DNA from: Rhodoferax sp. WC2427
GTDB taxonomy: Bacteria; Pseudomonadota; Gammaproteobacteria; Burkholderiales; Burkholderiaceae_C
NCBI RefSeq assembly: GCF_040822085.1
Contig: NZ_CP162006.1
Location: 1,302,001 to 1,366,000, forward strand
Direction: 5' to 3'
Length of the DNA: 64,000 nt
Each line of letters starts with the position of its first letter. Position 1 is the stretch's first letter. Of the stretch, positions 33,360 through 43,077 are shown in pieces. The notes under the pieces are model-generated. The model saw only the letters and a program-made list of their open reading frames with translations. It was not told the origin of the DNA and ran no database searches. Both the position numbers and the translations under genes were made by a program.

Positions 33360-35606
33360 ATGCGTTTAGTTCAAAAAATCAACGACGGCTGGATCTTCCA
33401 CGCCGATTTCTCGCAAGACTTGATTGCGAGTGCAAAGCTAGGTGACACCGTGCGCCTGCCGCACAACGCGGTCGATTTGGAGATGAATTACTTCGACGAG
33501 AAGTCGTTCCAGAAAGAATTTGCCTACCAGCTCCACTTGCCCTGGCAGCCCGCCTTCGAGCGCCAGGAAGTGGCCTTGGTGTTCGACGGCGCCATGGCCA
33601 ACAGCGTGGTGTGGGTCAACGGCCAGCAGGTCGCACAGCATGCCGACGGCTACACGCCTTTCGAGGCGCGGCTGACCGGGCTGCTCACAGCGGGCGACAA
33701 CCTCATCACCGTCAAGATCGACGGCAGCGAGAACCCCGACATCCCGCCCTTCGGCGGCCAGATCGACTACCTGACCTACGCCGGCATCTACCGCGACGTG
33801 TGGCTCAAGGTGACCGATGCGGTGTCGATTGCCCGCATCAAGGTGGAAACCGCGTTTGAACTCAGCGATGCCAAAACCGTCACGGTGATCGGCACCCTGG
33901 CCAACCCGCGTGGCGTGGCGCTGTCCGGCACGGCGCGGGCCGAGTTGTGCACGCTGGACGGCACCGTGCTGCAGCAGCACACGGTGGACTTTGCGGGCGA
34001 CAAGGTGCGCGTGGCGTTCAGCAACCTGGCCGGTTTGGCATTGTGGGAGCTGGACTCGCCCCAGCTCTACCGCGTGGCCCTGCACATAGCCACCCCCGAC
34101 GGCCAGGACACGCTGGATGCGCGCTTCGGCTTTCGCACCGCCCGCTTTGCCAGCGACGGCTTCCGCCTGAATGGCAAGCTGCTGAAGATCCGCGGCCTGA
34201 ACCGCCACCAGTCCTACCCCTACGTGGGCTATGCCATGGGCCGCCGCGCACAGGCGCTGGATGCCGACATCCTGAAAAACCAGCTCCACTGCAACCTGGC
34301 GCGCACCTCGCACTACCCGCAGTCGCCGTACTTTCTGGACCGCTGCGACGAAATCGGCCTGCTGGTGTTTGAAGAAATCCCCGGCTGGCAGCACATCGGC
34401 GGCCCGGTGTGGCAAGACGAGTCGGTGGAGAACGTGCGCCGCATGGTGCAGCGCGACTGGAACCACCCCAGCATCATTTTGTGGGGCGTGCGCATCAACG
34501 AGTCCCGCGACGACCACGACTTCTTTGCCCGCACCAACGCCATGGCCCGCGCCCTGGACAGCACCCGCCAGACCGGCGGCGTGCGCTGCATCGAAAACAG
34601 CGAGTTGCTGGAAGACGTGTACACCATGAACGACTTCTTCCACATCGCGCCCCCCGACTGGCTGCCGGGCCGTACCCCCGCGCCGCTGCGCCAGACCCGC
34701 GACGTGACCGGCCTGCATGCGGACGTGCCCTACCTGGTGACCGAATTCAACGGCCACATGTACCCCACCAAACGCATCGACCCCGAGGACCGCCAGGCCG
34801 AGCACGCCACCCGCCACCTGGAGGTGCTCAACGCCGCCTACGCCAACCCGCAGATCGCCGGGGCCATCGGCTGGTGCATGTTCGACTACAACACCCACAA
34901 GGACTTCGGCGCGGGCGACCGCATCTGCCACCACGGCGTGATGGACATCTTCCGCGCGCCCAAGTTTGCCGCGGCCGTGTACGCCAGCCAGTGCCCACCG
35001 CAGCAGCAGGTGGTGCTGGAGCCCGTGACCTACTGGGCCCGTGGCGAGAAAGACCGCTGCGAAGTGCTGCCCCTGCTGGTGCTGACCAATTGCGACTACA
35101 TCGAATTCCAATTCGGCGACTTCCCCGTGAAGCGCGCCGAGCCCGACCGCGCCAAGTACCCGCACCTGCCGTACGCGCCCGTCACCATCGACAGCCGCCA
35201 GGTGGACATGGCGGAGGTGGGGGCCTGGGGCATGCAGTGGCTGGACTGCAGCATCACCGGCTTTGTGGATGGCCAGGCCGTGGCCAGCGTCACCCTGAGC
35301 GGCAACCCGCTGCCCACCACGCTGGAGGTGGTGGCCGAAAGCACCCTGTTGTTGGCCGACGAGAAAGACGCGGTGCGCTTCACCGTGCGCGCCCTCGACC
35401 AGTGTGGCCGTGTGCTGCCGTTTCTGGACGACGTGGTGGCGGTGGAAGTGACTGGCGGCGCGAAGCTGCTGGGGCCGGAACTGATTTTGTTCAAAGGCGG
35501 CGTGGCGGGCTTCTGGGTGGAGAGCACCGGCGCGCACGCCGATACCCAGGTGGTGGTGTCCACCCGGCGGCTGGGCCGCCAGGTCTTGGCACTCACAGCG
35601 GCGTAA
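33360..35606 (+). CDS. Glycoside hydrolase family 2 (beta-galactosidase/glucuronidase-like)
   Basis: A 748-residue cytoplasmic glycosidase. Domains: sugar-binding jelly roll (about 15-170, with FDGAMANSVVWVNGQQV), immunoglobulin-like domain (about 175-265), TIM barrel (about 270-560) and C-terminal beta domains. The acid/base E381 lies in SIILWGVRINES and the nucleophile E462 in LVTEFNGHMYP, both present. RGLNRHQSYPYVG is the usual family motif before the barrel. It sits inside the ABC operon, 12 bp after the second permease, so it should hydrolyse the imported glycoside. Specificity (galactoside, glucuronide or other) cannot be decided here. Confidence 0.93.
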   Translation: MRLVQKINDGWIFHADFSQDLIASAKLGDTVRLPHNAVDLEMNYFDEKSFQKEFAYQLHLPWQPAFERQEVALVFDGAMANSVVWVNGQQVAQHADGYTPFEARLTGLLTAGDNLITVKIDGSENPDIPPFGGQIDYLTYAGIYRDVWLKVTDAVSIARIKVETAFELSDAKTVTVIGTLANPRGVALSGTARAELCTLDGTVLQQHTVDFAGDKVRVAFSNLAGLALWELDSPQLYRVALHIATPDGQDTLDARFGFRTARFASDGFRLNGKLLKIRGLNRHQSYPYVGYAMGRRAQALDADILKNQLHCNLARTSHYPQSPYFLDRCDEIGLLVFEEIPGWQHIGGPVWQDESVENVRRMVQRDWNHPSIILWGVRINESRDDHDFFARTNAMARALDSTRQTGGVRCIENSELLEDVYTMNDFFHIAPPDWLPGRTPAPLRQTRDVTGLHADVPYLVTEFNGHMYPTKRIDPEDRQAEHATRHLEVLNAAYANPQIAGAIGWCMFDYNTHKDFGAGDRICHHGVMDIFRAPKFAAAVYASQCPPQQQVVLEPVTYWARGEKDRCEVLPLLVLTNCDYIEFQFGDFPVKRAEPDRAKYPHLPYAPVTIDSRQVDMAEVGAWGMQWLDCSITGFVDGQAVASVTLSGNPLPTTLEVVAESTLLLADEKDAVRFTVRALDQCGRVLPFLDDVVAVEVTGGAKLLGPELILFKGGVAGFWVESTGAHADTQVVVSTRRLGRQVLALTAA

Positions 35607-35624
35607 GGCGCCAAGGAGCGAAAA

Positions 35625-36710
35625 ATGGCAGACGTCACACTCACCCGCATCACCAAATCCTTTGGCAACACCGACGTGATCCGGGGCGTAGACCTGGAAA
35701 TCAACAAAGGCGAATTCGTCGTCTTCGTCGGCCCGTCCGGCTGCGGCAAGTCCACCCTGCTGCGCATGGTGGCCGGCCTGGAAGACATCACCAGCGGCGA
35801 CCTGGACATCGGTGGCCTGCGCGTCAACGACCTGGACCCGTCCAAGCGCGGCATCGCCATGGTGTTCCAGTCGTACGCGCTGTACCCGCACATGACGGTG
35901 CGCGACAACATGGGCTTTGCCCTGCGCTTTGCCGGAGTCCCCAAGGCCGAGGTGGCCACCAAGGTGGACGCCGCGGCCCAGGTGCTGGGCCTGGGCCCGC
36001 TGATGGACCGCAAGCCCAAAGCCCTGTCCGGCGGCCAGCGCCAGCGCGTGGCGATTGGCCGCGCCATCGTGCGCGACCCCAAGGTGTTTTTGTTCGACGA
36101 ACCCCTGTCTAACCTGGATGCCGAGCTGCGCGTGCACATGCGCATCGAGATCGCCCGGCTGCACCGGGAGCTGGGCTCCACCATCATCTACGTCACCCAT
36201 GACCAGGTCGAGGCCATGACGCTGGCCGACAAGATCGTGGTGCTGCGCGCCGGCAAGGTGGAGCAGGTGGGCGCGCCGCTGGAGGTCTACGACAACCCGG
36301 CCAATACCTTTGTAGCGGGCTTCATAGGCTCGCCGAAGATGAACTTTCTGGATGGCACCGTGCGTGGTACCGAGGGTGCGCTGTGCCAGGTGGAGCTGCC
36401 CGGCTTCGGCGGCAAGGTGGTGGCCATCCCGTTCACCGGCCCGGTGCCCGCCACCGGGGCCGAGGTGACGGTGGGCGTGCGCCCCGAGCACTTCCGCGAG
36501 GACGGCGACGGCCACTTGCAGCTCACCATCGACATGCTGGAGCACCTGGGCGGCGAAACCTTCGCCTACGCCCGCGCCGCGTCGGGCGGCCTGATGGTCA
36601 TCAAAACCGAGCACGGCCGGGGGCTGCGCATGGGCCAGGCGTTTGACGCCCGGTTCCAGACCCGGCTGGCCCTGCTGTTCGACCGCCAGACCGGCGCACG
36701 CATGTACTGA
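35625..36710 (+). CDS. Sugar ABC transporter ATP-binding protein (MalK/UgpC type)
   Basis: A 361-residue ATPase. Walker A GPSGCGKST (36-44), Q-loop MVFQSYALYPHMTV, signature LSGGQRQRVAIGRAI, Walker B VFLFDEPLSNLD and switch histidine in YVTHDQVEA are intact. The C-terminal TOBE domain (about 240-355) has VGVRPEHFRED. AAGGAG lies shortly before the ATG. Last gene of the five-gene operon. MalK-type ATPases can be shared among several sugar importers. Confidence 0.95.
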   Translation: MADVTLTRITKSFGNTDVIRGVDLEINKGEFVVFVGPSGCGKSTLLRMVAGLEDITSGDLDIGGLRVNDLDPSKRGIAMVFQSYALYPHMTVRDNMGFALRFAGVPKAEVATKVDAAAQVLGLGPLMDRKPKALSGGQRQRVAIGRAIVRDPKVFLFDEPLSNLDAELRVHMRIEIARLHRELGSTIIYVTHDQVEAMTLADKIVVLRAGKVEQVGAPLEVYDNPANTFVAGFIGSPKMNFLDGTVRGTEGALCQVELPGFGGKVVAIPFTGPVPATGAEVTVGVRPEHFREDGDGHLQLTIDMLEHLGGETFAYARAASGGLMVIKTEHGRGLRMGQAFDARFQTRLALLFDRQTGARMY

Positions 36711-36718
36711 CTTGCTTG

Positions 36719-36779
36719 CTCCCCTGCCGGGGGAGGGTTGGGGTGGGGGCTGACCTTTATTTATAAAAAAACAGCCCCC
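36719..36779 (+). repeat. REP-like G/C palindrome and following hairpin
   Basis: Positions 36719-36750 read CTCCCCTGCCGGGGGAGGG then TTGGGGTGGGGG, like the CCCTCTCCC/GGGAGAGGG repeats common between genes in proteobacteria. A weaker relative lies at about 10888-10918. A second hairpin, GGGGGCTG (36745-36752) with CAGCCCCC (36772-36779), encloses an A/T-rich loop. Probably the 3' end structure of the ABC operon. Confidence 0.5.
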
Positions 36780-36780
36780 A

Positions 36781-36820
36781 GCGCTTATTCCATAAGCGTG
36801 AGCAGCTACCAAAAGCATAG
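36781..36820 (+). repeat. Dispersed hairpin repeat, copy 9 (near consensus)
   Basis: GCGCTTATTCCATAAGCG then TGAGCAGCTACC and AAAAGCATAG. Between the ABC operon and emrE. Confidence 0.85.
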
Positions 36821-36924
36821 TATTCTGGTGGCGCCATGTCGCGCCCCGGCCAGAAGCCGTCGTGCCGGTGCGAGTGGCCGGGGCCAATGGGCGCAAGACT
36901 GGGGCCACCAGCGCCTTGCCCACC

Positions 36925-37260
36925 ATGACCACTTCTTACCTTTACCTCTTCATCGCCATCGTCGCCGAGGTGGTCGCCACCAGCTTCCTCAAAAGTTCCG
37001 ACAGCTTCACCCGACTTTGGCCCAGCGTGGTCACGGTGGTGGGCTATGCCATTGCCTTTTTGTTCCTGTCGCTGACGCTGCGCACCATCCCCACCGGCGT
37101 GGCCTACGCCATCTGGTCGGGCACCGGCATCGTGCTGATCTCGCTGGTGGGCTGGTGGTGGTTTGGCCAGAACCTGGACCTGCCCGCCGTCGCTGGCATG
37201 GGGCTGATCATCGCCGGGGTGCTGGTGGTCAACGTGTTCTCCAAGACCGCAGGGCATTGA
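36925..37260 (+). CDS. emrE: Small multidrug resistance efflux protein
   Basis: A 111-residue, four-helix proton-coupled exporter closely resembling E. coli EmrE (110 residues). It has the essential membrane glutamate E15 in IAIVAEVVATSFLK, SFTRLWPSVVTVV, IPTGVAYAIWSGTGIVLISL and the helix 4 end GVLVVNVFSK. Works as an antiparallel dimer exporting quaternary cations. The ATG at 36925 is chosen because it matches the family start; a frame extension to 36862 is unlikely. It stands between repeats, upstream of gadB. Confidence 0.95.
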   Translation: MTTSYLYLFIAIVAEVVATSFLKSSDSFTRLWPSVVTVVGYAIAFLFLSLTLRTIPTGVAYAIWSGTGIVLISLVGWWWFGQNLDLPAVAGMGLIIAGVLVVNVFSKTAGH

Positions 37261-37278
37261 GGACGATATTGGGCGTTT

Positions 37279-37318
37279 GCGCTGATACAGCCAGCACAGG
37301 CAGCTATAAAAACCATAG
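37279..37318 (+). repeat. Dispersed hairpin repeat, degenerate copy 10
   Basis: GCGCTGATACAGCCAGCA then CAGGCAGCTATAAAAACC and ATAG. Between emrE and the gadB leader. Confidence 0.65.
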
Positions 37319-37434
37319 TTTTTTGTAAGTATGTGTTGCACCGCACAGACGGTGTCACCAACGGCAGGCATATTGGCCGGGTAGCCGTATCCAGGTCCTT
37401 CGGCTTGCAGCGTGCCGCGCGAAGGACAGGACCC

Positions 37435-38853
37435 ATGGCATTGCACCAGACGATCGAGACGCACAACCAGGACATCGAGGACGTGTACTCCACCGATGCC
37501 TCGCAGCGCCGCCTCCCCAAGTACCGTCTGCCCGAGCATTCCACCGCCGCCTCTGCCGCCTACAACCTAGTGCGCGACGAGCTGCTGCTGGACGGCAACT
37601 CGCGCCAGAACCTGGCCACTTTCTGCACCACCTGGGTCGAGCCCGAGGTGCAAAAGCTGATGGCCGACGCGCTGGACAAGAACATGATCGACAAGGACGA
37701 ATACCCGCAAACGGCAGAGATCGAAAACCGCTGCGTGCACATCATTGCCGACCTGTGGCACGCGCCCAAATCCTGGGACACCATCGGCTGCTCGACCACC
37801 GGCTCCAGCGAAGCCGCCATGCTCGGCGGCCTGGCCTTGAAGTGGGCCTGGAAGAAGCGCCGCGAGGCCTTGGGCCTGCCCACCGACAAACCCAACTTTG
37901 TCTGCGGCCCGGTGCAGATCTGCTGGAAGAAGTTTGCCCGCTACTTTGACGTGGAGATGCGCGAAGTGCCGCTGCGCGGCGATGCGCTGGGCCTGCAGCC
38001 GCAAGACCTGCGCGACTACTGCGACGAAAACACCATCGGCGTGGTGGCCACACTGGGCGTGACCTTCACCGGCATCTACGAGCCGGTGGCCGCACTGGCC
38101 CAGGCGCTGGACGCGCTGCAGCGCGACCTGGGGCTGGACATCCCGATCCACGTGGATGCTGCCAGCGGCGGCTTCGTGGCCCCGTTCATCCAGCGCGAGG
38201 TGGAGTGGGACTTTGCCGTGGAGCGGGTCAAGTCCATCAATGCCTCGGGCCACAAGTACGGCCTGGCGCCGCTGGGCGTGGGCTGGGTGGTGTGGCGCAG
38301 CAAGGTGGACCTGCCTGAAGACCTGATCTTCTATGTGGACTACCTGGGCGGCAACATGGCCACGTTCGCCCTCAACTTCAGCCGCCCCGGCGGCGAGATC
38401 ATTGCCCAGTACTACAACTTTCTGCGCCTGGGCCGCGAGGGCTACACCCGCATCCAGCAGGCCTGCAGCGACACGGCCCAGTGGCTGGCACAGGAGCTGG
38501 CCTGCATCGGCCCGCTGGAGTTGGTGTACGACGGCCAGGGCGGCCTGCCCGCCGTCTGCTACAAGCTCAAGGATGGCGTGGACCACGGCTTTACGCTGTA
38601 CGACCTGTCGGAGCGGGTGCGCATGCGGGGCTGGCAGATTGCCTCGTACCCGCTGCCCAGCGACCGCCAGACCGTGGTGGTGCAGCGGGTGCTGGTGCGC
38701 CACGGGGTCAGCCGCGACCTGATTGCGTTGCTGCTGCAAGACCTGCGCACCGGCATCGACTTTCTGCAGCGCAACCCGGTGCTGCATTCCACCGCCGGGC
38801 CCACCTTCAGCCATGGCGCCGAAGCCGCCCCGGCCTTGCAGCTCAGCGCATAA
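37435..38853 (+). CDS. gadB: Glutamate decarboxylase
   Basis: A 472-residue PLP enzyme, close in length to E. coli GadB (466). PLP lysine K274 in [12 protein letters not shown], cofactor aspartate in [14 protein letters not shown], and substrate-loop segments [19 protein letters not shown] and [24 protein letters not shown] match the family. It converts glutamate to GABA, consuming a cytoplasmic proton. AGGA precedes the ATG at 37435. An AspT-type antiporter follows after 13 bp, which could exchange glutamate for GABA, forming an acid-resistance module. The acidic N-terminus needed for membrane recruitment in E. coli is only loosely similar. Confidence 0.95.
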   Translation: MALHQTIETHNQDIEDVYSTDASQRRLPKYRLPEHSTAASAAYNLVRDELLLDGNSRQNLATFCTTWVEPEVQKLMADALDKNMIDKDEYPQTAEIENRCVHIIADLWHAPKSWDTIGCSTTGSSEAAMLGGLALKWAWKKRREALGLPTDKPNFVCGPVQICWKKFARYFDVEMREVPLRGDALGLQPQDLRDYCDENTIGVVATLGVTFTGIYEPVAALAQALDALQRDLGLDIPIHVDAASGGFVAPFIQREVEWDFAVERVKSINASGHKYGLAPLGVGWVVWRSKVDLPEDLIFYVDYLGGNMATFALNFSRPGGEIIAQYYNFLRLGREGYTRIQQACSDTAQWLAQELACIGPLELVYDGQGGLPAVCYKLKDGVDHGFTLYDLSERVRMRGWQIASYPLPSDRQTVVVQRVLVRHGVSRDLIALLLQDLRTGIDFLQRNPVLHSTAGPTFSHGAEAAPALQLSA

Positions 38854-38866
38854 GCCCCGGCACCCT

Positions 38867-40567
38867 ATGCACGCATTCCTGGTATTTCTGCAGCAGAACC
38901 CCTACATCCTGCTGTTCGCCGTGGTCGGCCTGTCGGTCTGGGTAGGCCGCTGGACGGTGAAGGGCTACGGCCTGGGCCCGGTGGCCTCGGCCATCACCAT
39001 CGGCTGCGCGGTGGCCACCTGGGGTGCGGCTGAAGGGGTGGAGTTCACGCTCGACACCTTCACCAAGAGCCTGTTTTACTACCTGTTCATGTACGGCGTG
39101 GGCCTGCGGGTGGGGCCATCGTTTATCAACAGCCTCAAGGGCGACGGGCTGAAGTTTGTGTTTCTGGCCACGCTGTCGTCGCTGCTGGGCCTGGGCATCG
39201 TGGTGCTGGGGGCGCGCTGGATGGCGCTGCCGGTGGGCGCGGCAGGCGGCATTCTGGCGGGCTCGCAAACCATGTCGGCGGCGATCGGTTCGGCCGAGCA
39301 GGCGCTGACCTCGGGCGTGGTGCCCATCCCGGCGGGTTCCACCGCAGCCGATGCCACCGCCATGATCGCCTTGTCGTACGGCCTGACCTACATCTGGGGC
39401 ACGGTGGGCATCATCCTGATCTGCAAGTACCTGCCGCGCTGGTGGCGGGTGGATGCGCGCCAGGCTGCGCAGGACTACGAGCGCGAGCACGGCGTACCCA
39501 ATGTGGACGATGCGGGCCTCAGCGGCTACCGCCCGTTTGACCTGCGCGCCTACCGCGTGGTGCACCCGGACACCGTCGGCCAGAGCATCGCCCAGTTCCG
39601 GGTGCGCTTTCCGCAGTACCAGATCGAAAACGTCGAGCGCGGCAAACACCTGCTGGGGGCCGACCCGTCCCTGGTGCTGCAGCATGGCGACGTGGTGGCC
39701 CTGGGCGGCAGCCTGGTGGCGCTGACCGACCACATGGGCAGCATCGGCCCCGAGGTGCCCGACGCACGCGCCCTGAACATCCCGCTGGACCAGGCCGAGA
39801 TCGTGGTCACCCACCGCAGTGCGGTGGGCCGCACGCTGCAGGACTTCCGCGGCTCGGCCCTGGCCGGGCAGGTGCAGCTCACCGGCATCGAGCGCGGCGG
39901 CGTGCCCTTGCCCATGGGCTTGCAGACCCGGTTGCAGCGGCTGGACGTGCTGCACTTTGTGGGGCTGCGCAGTGCCATCGACAAGGCCACCGCGCTGCTG
40001 GGGCCGGTGGCGCGCCCCAGCACCGCCACCGACTTGCTGACCCTGTCGCTGGGCATGATTCTGGGTTTTACCATCGGGCTGGTGCAGGTGCCCGCGTTTG
40101 GCGCCACCGTGGGCCTGGGCAATGCGGGCGGCCTGCTGGTGTCGGGCATCCTGGTGTCGTCGCTGGTGTCGCGCCTGCGCTTCTTTGGCAACACGCCGAA
40201 TGCGGCGCGCAATGTGCTGGAGGACATGGGGCTGATCTTCTTTGTGGCCATCGTCGGCGTGAATGCCGGTGCCCACCTGCTGTCGCAGCTCAGCGGCACC
40301 CTGGCGCTGCAGATCCTGGGGCTGGGCTTTGTGGCCTGCACCGTGCCGCCCTTCGTCGTGTGGGCCATCGGCCTGCACCTGTTCAAGATCAACCCCGCGA
40401 TCCTGATGGGCGGTGTTGCCGGGGCCCGCAGCCACTCCGGCCCGGCCCGCGAAGCCGCCAAGGAGATCGACAGCTCGGTGCCGTGGATCGGCTTTCCGGT
40501 GGCCTACGCGGTGTCGGGCATCCTGCTGACGGTGTTTGGCTACTTTGCGATGGTCTTGGCGAAGTAG
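38867..40567 (+). CDS. AspT/YidE-family amino acid antiporter
   Basis: A 566-residue membrane protein. The family architecture is visible: an N-terminal membrane block (about 8-190, [27 protein letters not shown] and [22 protein letters not shown]), a central cytoplasmic region with two TrkA-C domains (about 210-375), and a second membrane block (about 385-565, [22 protein letters not shown]). AspT exchanges aspartate for alanine next to an aspartate decarboxylase. Here the partner is glutamate decarboxylase 13 bp upstream, so glutamate/GABA exchange is the likely activity (inference). Confidence 0.92.
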   Translation: MHAFLVFLQQNPYILLFAVVGLSVWVGRWTVKGYGLGPVASAITIGCAVATWGAAEGVEFTLDTFTKSLFYYLFMYGVGLRVGPSFINSLKGDGLKFVFLATLSSLLGLGIVVLGARWMALPVGAAGGILAGSQTMSAAIGSAEQALTSGVVPIPAGSTAADATAMIALSYGLTYIWGTVGIILICKYLPRWWRVDARQAAQDYEREHGVPNVDDAGLSGYRPFDLRAYRVVHPDTVGQSIAQFRVRFPQYQIENVERGKHLLGADPSLVLQHGDVVALGGSLVALTDHMGSIGPEVPDARALNIPLDQAEIVVTHRSAVGRTLQDFRGSALAGQVQLTGIERGGVPLPMGLQTRLQRLDVLHFVGLRSAIDKATALLGPVARPSTATDLLTLSLGMILGFTIGLVQVPAFGATVGLGNAGGLLVSGILVSSLVSRLRFFGNTPNAARNVLEDMGLIFFVAIVGVNAGAHLLSQLSGTLALQILGLGFVACTVPPFVVWAIGLHLFKINPAILMGGVAGARSHSGPAREAAKEIDSSVPWIGFPVAYAVSGILLTVFGYFAMVLAK

Positions 40568-40594
40568 CGGGGGTTTAAGCCAAATCGGCCGCCT

Positions 40595-40634
40595 GCGCTG
40601 ATGGAATGGGCGTAACGTGCTACAAAAATTGTAG
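40595..40634 (+). repeat. Dispersed hairpin repeat, degenerate copy 11
   Basis: GCGCTGATGGAATGGGCG then TAACGTGCTAC and AAAAATTGTAG. Between convergent antiporter and YdeP-like genes. Confidence 0.7.
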
Positions 40635-40649
40635 TTCTAGGGTGGGCGG

Positions 40650-42992
40650 CTAGGCACGGCCTGCCACGCCCTCGCGGCCCACCACCAGCTCTTCGGTGCC
40701 CGCCGGGCCTGCCCGGCGCAGCAGCACCGGCACCGACTTGTACGACGGCGTCAGGCTGTCCGGGTCCACGTGTTCCAGGGCAATCAGCGGCTGCGTTTCG
40801 GGGTAGTACGAGGCGCAGCAGCCGTCGGGCAGGTCGTAGCAGACCAGCATCAGTCCGCGCACCACGCGGTCGGCGTGGGCGTGGTCCATGGCGGTGGCCA
40901 CGTCCACCACATCGCCTTCCTGCAGGCCGCGCCGGTCCAGCTCGGCCTGGTTGATGAACAGCACATCGCGCCGCCCAAACACGCCGCGGTAGCGGTCGTC
41001 CAGGCCGTAGATGGTGGTGTTGTACTGGTCGTGCGAGCGCAGCGTGGTGAGGGTGAGCACGTCAACACCGCCATTGGCCAGGTCTTCCTCCAGGCCGGGG
41101 AACACCGCGAAGTTGGCCTTGCCGCTGTCGGTTTTCCAGATGCGCTGCTGCGCGGTATTGGGCAGCTGGAAGCCACCGGGCGCGAGGATGCGTTCGTTGT
41201 AGCCCGCGAAGTCCGGGAACACCGCCTCGATCTTGTCGCGGATCAGCGCGTAGTCGCCTACCAGGGCATCCCAGTCGGCCACCGAGCGCGCGCCCAGCGT
41301 AGCCTTGGCGATGCCGCCGACGATGGCCGGCTCGGAGCGCACCTGGTCGCTGGGCGGCTCCAGAAAGCCGCTGGAGGCGTGCACCATGGACATCGAATCC
41401 TCCACCGTGACCGACTGCTTGCCGCTGGCCTGCATGTCCAGCTCGGTGCGGCCCAGGCAGGGCAGGATGTAGCTGGTGTGGGCCAGCAGCAGCTGGGTGC
41501 GGTTGAGCTTGGTGGTGATGTGCACGGCCAGGTCCAGCTTCCGAAACGCCTCGAAGCAGGCCACCGGGTCGCTGGCCGCCACCGCCAGGTTGCCACCCAG
41601 GCAGATCATCGCCTTGGAGGCGCCGCTGCGCATGGCGGCGATGGCCTCGACCACCGAGTGGCCGTCGTGCCGCGGCGGCTCGAACTGGAACACATCGCGC
41701 AGGCTGTCCAGCAGCGCGGGCTTGGGCCGCTCGGTGATGCCCACGGTGCGGTCGCCCTGCACATTGGAGTGGCCGCGCAGCGGCGAGATGCCTGCGCCGG
41801 TGCGGCCGATATTGCCCTTGAGCAGCAGCAGATTCATGATCTGCTGCACGTTGCGCGTGCCCGAGCGGTGCTGGGTGATGCCCATGCCGTAGCAGCAGAT
41901 GGTGGCCTTGGCAGCGGCGTAGACCTGGGCCACGCCCTCCAGCTGCGCGCGGGTCAGCCCGCAGATGCCTTCGATCGCCTCCCAAGCGGTGGCATCCAGA
42001 TCGGCCACAAACTCGGCATAGCCCGCGGTGTGCCCGGCAATGAATGCATGGTCGAGCACCGGGGCCTGGCTGGCGGCCTGGGCGGCACGGTCCAGCGCCA
42101 CCAGCGCCTTGGCGATACCTTTCAGCGCCGCGGCATCGCCGCCCACGCGGATCTGCAAATAGGTGGTGGCAATCTGCGTGGACGACAGCGTGGCCATCTC
42201 CACCGGGGCCTGGGGCGACTCGAAGCGCTCCAGCGCCCGCTCGCGCAGCGGGTTGAAAACGATGATGGTGGCCCCCCGGCGCGCCGCATCGCGCAGCGTG
42301 GCCATCATGCGCGGGTGGTTGGTGCCGGGGTTGTGGCCCATGGACAGGATCAGGTCCACATGGTCGTAGTCCTCTAGCGTCACCGTGGCCTTGCCCACGC
42401 CGATGGAGCGCGGCAGGCCCACCGACGTGGCTTCGTGGCACATGTTGGAGCAGTCGGGGAAATTGTTGGTGCCAAAGTTGCGGGCAAACAGCTGGTACAG
42501 AAAAGCCGCCTCGTTGGAGGCCCGCCCCGAGGTGTAGAACTCGGCCGCGTCCGGGCTGGGCAGGGCGTTCAGCCCCTGGGCAATGCCGTCAAAAGCCTCT
42601 TGCCAGCCCACCGGCTCGAAATGGTCGGTGGCGCGGTTGTAGCGCAGCGGGTGGGTGATGCGGCCCTGGCTCTCCAGCCAGTGGTCGGTCTGCTGCCACA
42701 GCGCGGCCACGCTGTGCGCCTGGAAAAAGTCCGGCCCGATCCGCTTGGCCGTGGACTCCCAGGTCACCGCTTTCGCGCCGTTCTCGCAGAACTCGAACGA
42801 CGAGGTGTGCTTGGGGTCGGGCCAGGCGCAACCCGGGCAGTCGAACCCGCCAGGCTGGTTGGCCTTGAGCAGGGTACGCACGCCTTGCACCACGATCTGC
42901 TGGCGTTTGAGCGTCTGCGCCAACGCCTTGGTGGCGCCCCAGCCACCGGCGGGTGCGTCGTAGTTGCGGATTCCTTCGGGGCGCTTGGACAT
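40650..42992 (-). CDS. YdeP-type molybdopterin oxidoreductase (FdhF-like alpha subunit)
   Basis: A 780-residue enzyme of the formate-dehydrogenase-H-like YdeP family. It starts MSKRPEGIRNYDAPAGGWGA, as family members do, and has an N-terminal cysteine region FDCPGCAWPDP. The molybdopterin-binding body has SGRASNEAAFLYQLFARNFGTNNFPDCSNMCHE, SMGHNPGTNHPRMM and GRTGAGISPLRGHSNVQGDRTVG. The C-terminal cap has LTLTTLRSHDQYNTTIYGLDDRYRG and CASYYPETQPLI. No partner subunit is adjacent. E. coli ydeP is linked to acid resistance, which matches the gadB/antiporter neighbours, although it is convergent with them. The substrate is unknown. Confidence 0.93.
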   Translation of the reverse strand: MSKRPEGIRNYDAPAGGWGATKALAQTLKRQQIVVQGVRTLLKANQPGGFDCPGCAWPDPKHTSSFEFCENGAKAVTWESTAKRIGPDFFQAHSVAALWQQTDHWLESQGRITHPLRYNRATDHFEPVGWQEAFDGIAQGLNALPSPDAAEFYTSGRASNEAAFLYQLFARNFGTNNFPDCSNMCHEATSVGLPRSIGVGKATVTLEDYDHVDLILSMGHNPGTNHPRMMATLRDAARRGATIIVFNPLRERALERFESPQAPVEMATLSSTQIATTYLQIRVGGDAAALKGIAKALVALDRAAQAASQAPVLDHAFIAGHTAGYAEFVADLDATAWEAIEGICGLTRAQLEGVAQVYAAAKATICCYGMGITQHRSGTRNVQQIMNLLLLKGNIGRTGAGISPLRGHSNVQGDRTVGITERPKPALLDSLRDVFQFEPPRHDGHSVVEAIAAMRSGASKAMICLGGNLAVAASDPVACFEAFRKLDLAVHITTKLNRTQLLLAHTSYILPCLGRTELDMQASGKQSVTVEDSMSMVHASSGFLEPPSDQVRSEPAIVGGIAKATLGARSVADWDALVGDYALIRDKIEAVFPDFAGYNERILAPGGFQLPNTAQQRIWKTDSGKANFAVFPGLEEDLANGGVDVLTLTTLRSHDQYNTTIYGLDDRYRGVFGRRDVLFINQAELDRRGLQEGDVVDVATAMDHAHADRVVRGLMLVCYDLPDGCCASYYPETQPLIALEHVDPDSLTPSYKSVPVLLRRAGPAGTEELVVGREGVAGRA

Positions 42993-43077
42993 GGGGGCTT
43001 TCTGGGAGAGGTGGGTGAATGGGGGGAGGGCATGCCCCAAGCACGGAATGGACCAGGGCCTGTTTGGGCCGGGGTTC

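Noticed and set aside
30288..36710. A genomic island carrying the sugar operon
   Set aside because: No integrase, tRNA target, direct repeats or composition shift at its edges; codon use matches neighbours.
33438..36932. A 1164-codon open frame on the minus strand opposite the GH2 and ATPase genes
   Set aside because: It is a shadow of GC-rich codon use: low-complexity His/Ala/Val/Gln-rich product, no domain, and the plus-strand genes have full family motifs.
37319..37434. Riboswitch in the gadB leader
   Set aside because: No conserved riboswitch core or convincing terminator/antiterminator pair is visible in the 116 bp.
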